A stretch of DNA of 64,000 nucleotides from Anaerolineales bacterium (GTDB lineage Bacteria; Chloroflexota; Anaerolineae; Anaerolineales; UBA11579). The position numbers and the translations under genes are program-made. The stretch covers positions 1 through 64,000 of the forward strand of contig JAFGDK010000074.1 in NCBI GenBank assembly GCA_016932165.1, given 5' to 3'. The notes under the pieces are model-generated. The model was given only the letters and a program-made list of their open reading frames with translations, had not been told where the DNA came from and made no database searches. Below, in pieces: positions 58,907 to 64,000 of this stretch (position 1 is its first letter; each line of letters opens with the position of its first letter).

Positions 58907-61216
58907 ATGAACGATCGCGAAAAAACCTATCATGAGGCTATGAATCAGGGCCATTCGGCAGCCTGGGATCAGGATTGGGAATCGGCTGCCAAATACTATA
59001 CTGCGGCTATAGAAACCAAGCCCAACAGTGTGCAGGCAATTAATAACCTCGGATTGGCTTACTTCCAACTTCAACGTTTTAACGATGCTGAAGCCTGTTA
59101 TAAACAGGCTAATAAACTCTCTCCGGATGACCCTCTGGCAATCGAGAGGTTAGCTCAAATCTGTGAGCGGACAGGGAAATTAAAAGAGGCGGCAGAGCAT
59201 TCGATGAATGCTGCAGAACAATATCTGCGATTGAAAGATGTGGATAAGGCGATTGTTAACTGGCAGCGGGTAACCCTGTTGATCCCTGAACACCTCAAAG
59301 CCCATTCCCGGCTTGCGCTGGTTTATGAACGTTTGGGGAAAACTGATCAGGCCGTCGATGAATACCTTGCCGTGGCAGCGCTTTTACAAAATATAGGGCA
59401 GGTCAGCAAGGCTGTTCAGATCGTCGAGAAAGCACTAAAGCTTTCTCCTGAGAATGAAAGTGCTCTTGATGCGCAGGAATTAGTCCGTTCTAATAAGACC
59501 TTGCCAAAACCGCGGCGCCAACACGGCGCCACTGGTCCATTGCGGATGGCTGCGCTGCGCGAGATGGAGAAAGAATCCAAACCTGAGAGGACAAATGTTT
59601 CAAAAAGAGGGCCAGATCCGATCGCAGAAGCCAGACAGCTGGCGCTTACAGATTTGGCTGGTTTGCTTTTCGAGGTTTCATTGGATGACCTGGATCCAGA
59701 GAGTACACAATCAGGTCTGCGGAGTATGTTCGGCCGGTCGAAGAACGGGGAGTTGCAAGATATTTCCCGCCATTTGGGAAATGCCATAGACCTCCAAACG
59801 CGGGCAGAGAACGCCGAAGCAGTGAAGCAGTTGAAGGGTGCCATTGAACTGGGACTTGATATCGCAGCTTCAAATTTTAATATAGGATTGCTGTACCATT
59901 CACTGGGACAGAAGGAGCGATCCAATCGCCATTTGCTCAAGGCGATCCGCGATGAAAAATTTGCACTGGCATCGCACCTGTTGATTGCTCAACAACACCG
60001 CAGCAATAATAATTTGCAGAAAGCTGCCATTTCTTATCTCGAAGCTTTGCGAGAAGCAGATATCCAGATCATCGAGCTTGAACATAAAGCCAGCTTGCGA
60101 AGCCAGTATGAACCGCTGATTGAGGGGTTTTCGCAGCAGCGTGATACGAGCATATTGGAGCAAATCTGCGACAATGTCACCGAGATGTTGGTGCGTCAGA
60201 ACTGGCGCGACCATATTGCAAAAACCCGCAAACAAATGCCAGGCAGCGGCGGCAGCGCCCCGATCCCATTGGCTGAAATCCTGACAGAGGCCAAAGATTC
60301 CCGGATTGTTGAAGGACTGGCCCGGATCAATGAGATAGCCTCAAAGGGATATCTCCGTTCTGCGATGGAGGAGGCTTATATGCTTCTCTCGATTGCGCCC
60401 ACATATCTGCCGCTGCACATTCAGATGGCGGAATTCATGCTCAAAATGGGGAACCAGGATGCTGCCATGCAGAAATTTATTGTGGTTTCCGAGGCATATG
60501 GCACCCGCGGCGAGCATAAACGCGCTACAAATCTGCTCAGCAGGGTGGTGGAATTATCTCCAATGGATTATAAAGCCCGTCATTATCTCATCCAGCGGCT
60601 TGTAGAAACTGGCGACACCGAAGAGGCAGTACACGAGAATATCAAGCTCGCAGATGTGCAATACCGCCTTGCACAGCTTGATCTGGCCCGTAAAACATAC
60701 GAAAGTGCCCTGCGGTTGGCACAAAAGTACAATGCCGGTGAGTCTTGGGTAATCCGAATTTTAAAGCAGATGGCAGACATTGACTTGCAGCGGCTTGATT
60801 GGCGTCAGGCTTTGCGAGTGTTTGAGCAATTGCGAAAGCTTGATCCTGAGGAACAATCTCATCGCCGCCAATTGGTAGAACTGAATGTCCGGCTGGGTCA
60901 GAATAAGCAGGCAGAAGCAGAGCTGGAAAATTTCATCAGTTATCTCTCCAATAAGTCCCAATTGGATACAGCCACGGTTTTCTTGGAGAAATTTATTGAG
61001 GATAATGATTCAATGGCTTTTGCCCGCGATAAGCTGGCTGAGTGCTACCACCAGGCTGGCCGGCCAGAAGAAGCGATTGAACAGTGGGATAGAGTGGCTG
61101 AAATGATGGTCGTCCAGGGGAACCTGGAACGCGCGAAGGAAGTAATCCGGGCTATATTGCTGCTTGATCCTCCCAATGCGGACCAATATCGGGTGGCCTT
61201 ACAGCAATTGGGGTGA
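58907..61216 (+). CDS. Large TPR-repeat protein
   Basis: Serial TPR motifs across 769 aa (AINNLGLAYFQLQRFNDAEACYKQANKLSPDD etc.). Confidence 0.9.
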   Translation: MNDREKTYHEAMNQGHSAAWDQDWESAAKYYTAAIETKPNSVQAINNLGLAYFQLQRFNDAEACYKQANKLSPDDPLAIERLAQICERTGKLKEAAEHSMNAAEQYLRLKDVDKAIVNWQRVTLLIPEHLKAHSRLALVYERLGKTDQAVDEYLAVAALLQNIGQVSKAVQIVEKALKLSPENESALDAQELVRSNKTLPKPRRQHGATGPLRMAALREMEKESKPERTNVSKRGPDPIAEARQLALTDLAGLLFEVSLDDLDPESTQSGLRSMFGRSKNGELQDISRHLGNAIDLQTRAENAEAVKQLKGAIELGLDIAASNFNIGLLYHSLGQKERSNRHLLKAIRDEKFALASHLLIAQQHRSNNNLQKAAISYLEALREADIQIIELEHKASLRSQYEPLIEGFSQQRDTSILEQICDNVTEMLVRQNWRDHIAKTRKQMPGSGGSAPIPLAEILTEAKDSRIVEGLARINEIASKGYLRSAMEEAYMLLSIAPTYLPLHIQMAEFMLKMGNQDAAMQKFIVVSEAYGTRGEHKRATNLLSRVVELSPMDYKARHYLIQRLVETGDTEEAVHENIKLADVQYRLAQLDLARKTYESALRLAQKYNAGESWVIRILKQMADIDLQRLDWRQALRVFEQLRKLDPEEQSHRRQLVELNVRLGQNKQAEAELENFISYLSNKSQLDTATVFLEKFIEDNDSMAFARDKLAECYHQAGRPEEAIEQWDRVAEMMVVQGNLERAKEVIRAILLLDPPNADQYRVALQQLG

Positions 61217-61220
61217 ACTG

Positions 61221-61245
61221 ATCGGGTGAAATACCCCGATTTTTT
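61221..61245 (+). terminator. Intrinsic terminator after TPR gene
   Basis: ATCGGG...CCCGAT followed by T6. Confidence 0.6.
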
Positions 61246-61303
61246 CATCTTTGATTATTCCGGCGATAAAAGTCGCCCTCACAGCAAAAAACTGCCTGCA
61301 ACG

Positions 61304-61342
61304 AAAAAGCTCATCGAATATCTCTGTTCGATGAGCTTTTTT
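61304..61342. terminator. Intrinsic bidirectional terminator
   Basis: AAAAAGCTCATCGAA-TATCTCTG-TTCGATGAGCTTTTTT. Confidence 0.85.
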
Positions 61343-61412
61343 GTTCCACAATGATGGATTTGTGTAATTTGTAGAGAATCTCTCAAACACACCAGTCGGC
61401 AAGGCTCATGTG

Positions 61413-62372
61413 TTAGTACCAAAGACGGAAAGAGGTAACCGTCATATCTTCCAGGGAGGTTATATATGTCATCCGGACAATAACTTCAACAAGGCCAAAT
61501 TCCTCTGAACTGGCGGTGAAAGCCACCTGTGCCAATCCATGTGAATCGGTGGTGATGTTGTTGAGCTGTGTCACCCGTCCGTCTGGAAATTTGATCGTGA
61601 TGAATAGAGATGCCTTTGACAAAGGGGAGCCGTTATTGTCTTTGGCAATCATATTCAACAGTTGAGTTTCATCCTTGGAGAGAACAGCATATTCTGGAAA
61701 AGCGGTCACATCAATCTTTTCAATCTTTTCCCGGTAGATAATGTTGTCGTTATCCTCCGGTTCAAGCAGACGATAATTAGTCTCGTAGGCATAAAAGAAT
61801 TTATAACCCAACGGTGCCAGGATAACCTCAGATTCAAGGGGGTTCTCTGGATACCAGACCAGTTGGCCGAACTCGAAGAATTGCACCAACCGCCCGCGGA
61901 GATATTCCAGCCCTGAAACCGGCTGACCAAGCTGTTCTTCACCACCAAGATGCAAGTAGAAGAGATAGAAGGAATGACAAACCGGGTAGTCCCAGTGGTC
62001 TTGCTGGTAACAATTAGGGGTATCTTTGGTCAGACCGGGAATATAAGTGCCATGTTCGTAGAGTTTTTGGCCTACCGGGGTCAGTTTTACCCTGCTGCCG
62101 GGGGGGTTCTCTGGGTAATATTCAAATCTGACATATTCGAAATACTGCACCGTGCGCCCGGTGTTGGCGTCGATAATCGCTTCTGTGATTGGATTGCCAT
62201 ACACCGTTTTGTAAAAGGGGTTTGCATAGTAATAGGTAAAAAACTCGCCACCCAGATTGTGACCGGTTTCCCCAATATAGTTTGGATATAACTCCTGTGC
62301 AACAGCGCTTTGCACGGTGAGGGTTAATATTAAGATCACGAATAAAACCGCAGTATGCACTTTCCCACTCAT
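61413..62372 (-). CDS. Secreted hypothetical protein with repeated aromatic-rich segments and Ig-like C terminus
   Basis: Signal peptide; repeated TGHNLGGEFFTYY.../LVQFFEFGQLVWYPENPLESEVILAPLG segments; C-terminal PDGRVTQLNNITTDSHGLAQVAFTAS Big-like. Confidence 0.65.
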   Translation of the reverse strand: MSGKVHTAVLFVILILTLTVQSAVAQELYPNYIGETGHNLGGEFFTYYYANPFYKTVYGNPITEAIIDANTGRTVQYFEYVRFEYYPENPPGSRVKLTPVGQKLYEHGTYIPGLTKDTPNCYQQDHWDYPVCHSFYLFYLHLGGEEQLGQPVSGLEYLRGRLVQFFEFGQLVWYPENPLESEVILAPLGYKFFYAYETNYRLLEPEDNDNIIYREKIEKIDVTAFPEYAVLSKDETQLLNMIAKDNNGSPLSKASLFITIKFPDGRVTQLNNITTDSHGLAQVAFTASSEEFGLVEVIVRMTYITSLEDMTVTSFRLWY

Positions 62373-62433
62373 AGTGACATTATTATAGGGAAATTCAGAT
62401 TTCAGACAACCAAAATTGGCAACGAATTTGCAC

Positions 62434-63117
62434 TCAGCCGTTGAGGATGATTTGGGTCAGGGTGGCTACATCCTCCACAACCAGGTCTGCGCCGGCCCTG
62501 AGCAGTTCTTTCTGGTCTCCAAAACCTGACAGCACGCCCACTGTCTGCGCTCCGGCAGCTTTCCCAGAACGGATATCCACGGTGGTATCCCCGATCATCA
62601 GACAGTTTTCCGGGGCGACTTTCATCTCGCCAGCAGCCCAGAGCACTGGATCAGGCCAGGGTTTGGTATGGGCGGTAGTCTGGCCAGATGCAATGCAGAT
62701 GAAGTGCCTGTTCAACCGCTGATGGGTAATAAATTCTTCGGTTCCTGCTTTTCCCCGGGCGCTGACCACAGCCATTGGGTATCTGGCAGCCAGCAGGTCC
62801 AAACTCTCTTTTGTGCCGGGTATCAGAGGCAAATCTTCCCTGGAGGGCCGTAATTTTAGGTCGTTAAGTTTCTCCAGAAGGCTGATTACCGAGGCATCCA
62901 GATGTAGCCGGTCAAGAAGTGTGTAAACCGCGTTTATCGGCGTATCGAGGAACATCACAACCCGGCGTGCCGCCTTATGTACATCCTGGTTAGGAGCCAG
63001 CCGGAAAGCGGGTGTAAACAACCGGACCAACTTGTCTTGATACTGGTCATCGGTATCCCTCAAAGTGCCGTCTACATCAAAACAAAGGGCTTTAATCCTG
63101 TCAAGTTCCAGCGGCAT
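62434..63117 (-). CDS. HAD family hydrolase (phosphoglycolate phosphatase-like)
   Basis: ALCFDVDGTLRDTDDQ; PMAVVSARGKAG; CLMIGDTTVDIRSGKAAGAQTVGVLSGFG. Confidence 0.92.
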   Translation of the reverse strand: MPLELDRIKALCFDVDGTLRDTDDQYQDKLVRLFTPAFRLAPNQDVHKAARRVVMFLDTPINAVYTLLDRLHLDASVISLLEKLNDLKLRPSREDLPLIPGTKESLDLLAARYPMAVVSARGKAGTEEFITHQRLNRHFICIASGQTTAHTKPWPDPVLWAAGEMKVAPENCLMIGDTTVDIRSGKAAGAQTVGVLSGFGDQKELLRAGADLVVEDVATLTQIILNG

Positions 63118-63260
63118 AAGTTCACCTCAGAATAGATTGCGGTATTGTACCAGACCAGTTTCAAGATAAAAACTAGTTGCTATCTCCGTTGAATGCCGTC
63201 CTTCGATGATTTGTGGTATATATTACCTGGCGATATTAATCGTTACAAGAGGACTTTGAT

Positions 63261-63893
63261 ATGGAACGTGGTGAATCTCAACTCGATGAGGCTAAGATGG
63301 TAACTTATGCCCTTGAAGGTGACCTGGATGCTTTCAACCGGCTGGTACTTGCCTATCAGGATATAGCCTATAACGTGGCTTATCGTGTGACGGGGGAACG
63401 GGCTTCAGCTGAGGATGCTGTTCAGGATGCTTTTATTTCTGCATACCGGAAGTTAAAAACATTCAAGGGCGGGTCTTTCAAAGCCTGGCTGTTACGGATT
63501 GTGACCAATGCCTGTCTGGATGAGCTTCGCAGGCTGAAGCGGAGACCGACAATCCCGCTGCAGCCTGTTGGCAATGATGATGAGGAGATTGAATCCCCCG
63601 ACTGGTTGGAGGACCCAGGGGAGTCTCCGGAGGAATCGATCCTCCGTTCGGAGTTAAGCACAGCTATCCAGAATTGCCTGAACGGGCTGGAAGATGATTT
63701 CCGGGTGGTTGTGATCCTGGTAGATATCCAAGGGATGGATTATGCAGAGGCTGCGGAAGCAGTCAATTCCCCCCTGGGAACGATCAAAAGTCGTCTGGCC
63801 AGGGCCAGGGCAAAGATGCAAGATTGTCTGAGGGCAATTGGGGAACTTTTGCCAGGGAATTTCCGTTTAGAAGGTGAGAGGATTTCATCATGA
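63261..63893 (+). CDS. ECF RNA polymerase sigma factor
   Basis: DLDAFNRLVLAYQDIAYNVAYRVTGERASAEDAVQDAFISAYRKLKTFKGGSFKAWLLRIVTNACLDELRR; LGTIKSRLARARAKMQDCL. Confidence 0.96.
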   Translation: MERGESQLDEAKMVTYALEGDLDAFNRLVLAYQDIAYNVAYRVTGERASAEDAVQDAFISAYRKLKTFKGGSFKAWLLRIVTNACLDELRRLKRRPTIPLQPVGNDDEEIESPDWLEDPGESPEESILRSELSTAIQNCLNGLEDDFRVVVILVDIQGMDYAEAAEAVNSPLGTIKSRLARARAKMQDCLRAIGELLPGNFRLEGERISS

Positions 63894-64000
63894 AGATCAA
63901 TAAATCCGGCAACACCATAATTGAAACCCTTTCTGCTTACCTGGATGGACAACTCCCTGAAGAGGAACTTCGTTTGGTACGCGAGAGGTTGGCGCATGAT
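63890..64000 (+). CDS. Probable anti-sigma factor, truncated by window end
   Basis: ATGA overlap with ECF sigma; MKINKSGNTIIETLSAYLDGQLPEEELRLVRERLAHD resembles zf-HC2-type N terminus. Confidence 0.7.
   Translation, partial: MKINKSGNTIIETLSAYLDGQLPEEELRLVRERLAHD

Noticed and set aside
1-64000. CRISPR array, prophage or defence island
   Set aside because: No regularly spaced repeats, Cas, phage structural, integrase or restriction genes seen in either strand

Overview
This 64 kb window is a dense, ordinary-looking bacterial chromosome segment. Gene content and style suggest Chloroflexota, probably Anaerolineae-like; that is an inference from protein style, not a phylogeny. I see no phage, CRISPR array, rRNA, or tRNA that I could confidently recognise. 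Recognisable core genes are dnaK, infA, rsmG, recF, def, polA, selD, hsp20 and an ECF sigma factor with the start of a likely anti-sigma gene. Multi-gene systems are: an iron-uptake locus with a DtxR-type box, a membrane-anchored DtxR/FeoA fusion and a two-gene FeoB; an FMN-riboswitch-controlled ABC transporter (RibXY type); and a complete cytochrome c maturation System I cluster (ccmE-F-H-G-I-like, dihaem cytochrome, ccmA-B-C-D). Items most worth a second look: (1) a REC + Roadblock-like + acidic linker protein ending in an IS200/Y1 transposase fold in which both HUH histidines and the catalytic tyrosine are replaced (54427-56049), apparently a domesticated transposase domain; (2) a CcmE with a CxxxY haem-binding motif next to a CcmH-like gene with extra cysteines; (3) a selenocysteine-containing SelD that the ORF track truncates at an in-frame UGA; (4) the membrane-tethered DtxR-FeoA-FeoA protein with split FeoB; (5) a strong promoter, a multi-state structured RNA and a T9 terminator immediately upstream of infA; (6) a GAAC-N4-GTTC LexA-type box over the promoter of an SPL-like radical SAM gene. 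No database searches or folding programs were run; all domain calls come from reading motifs in the supplied translations.
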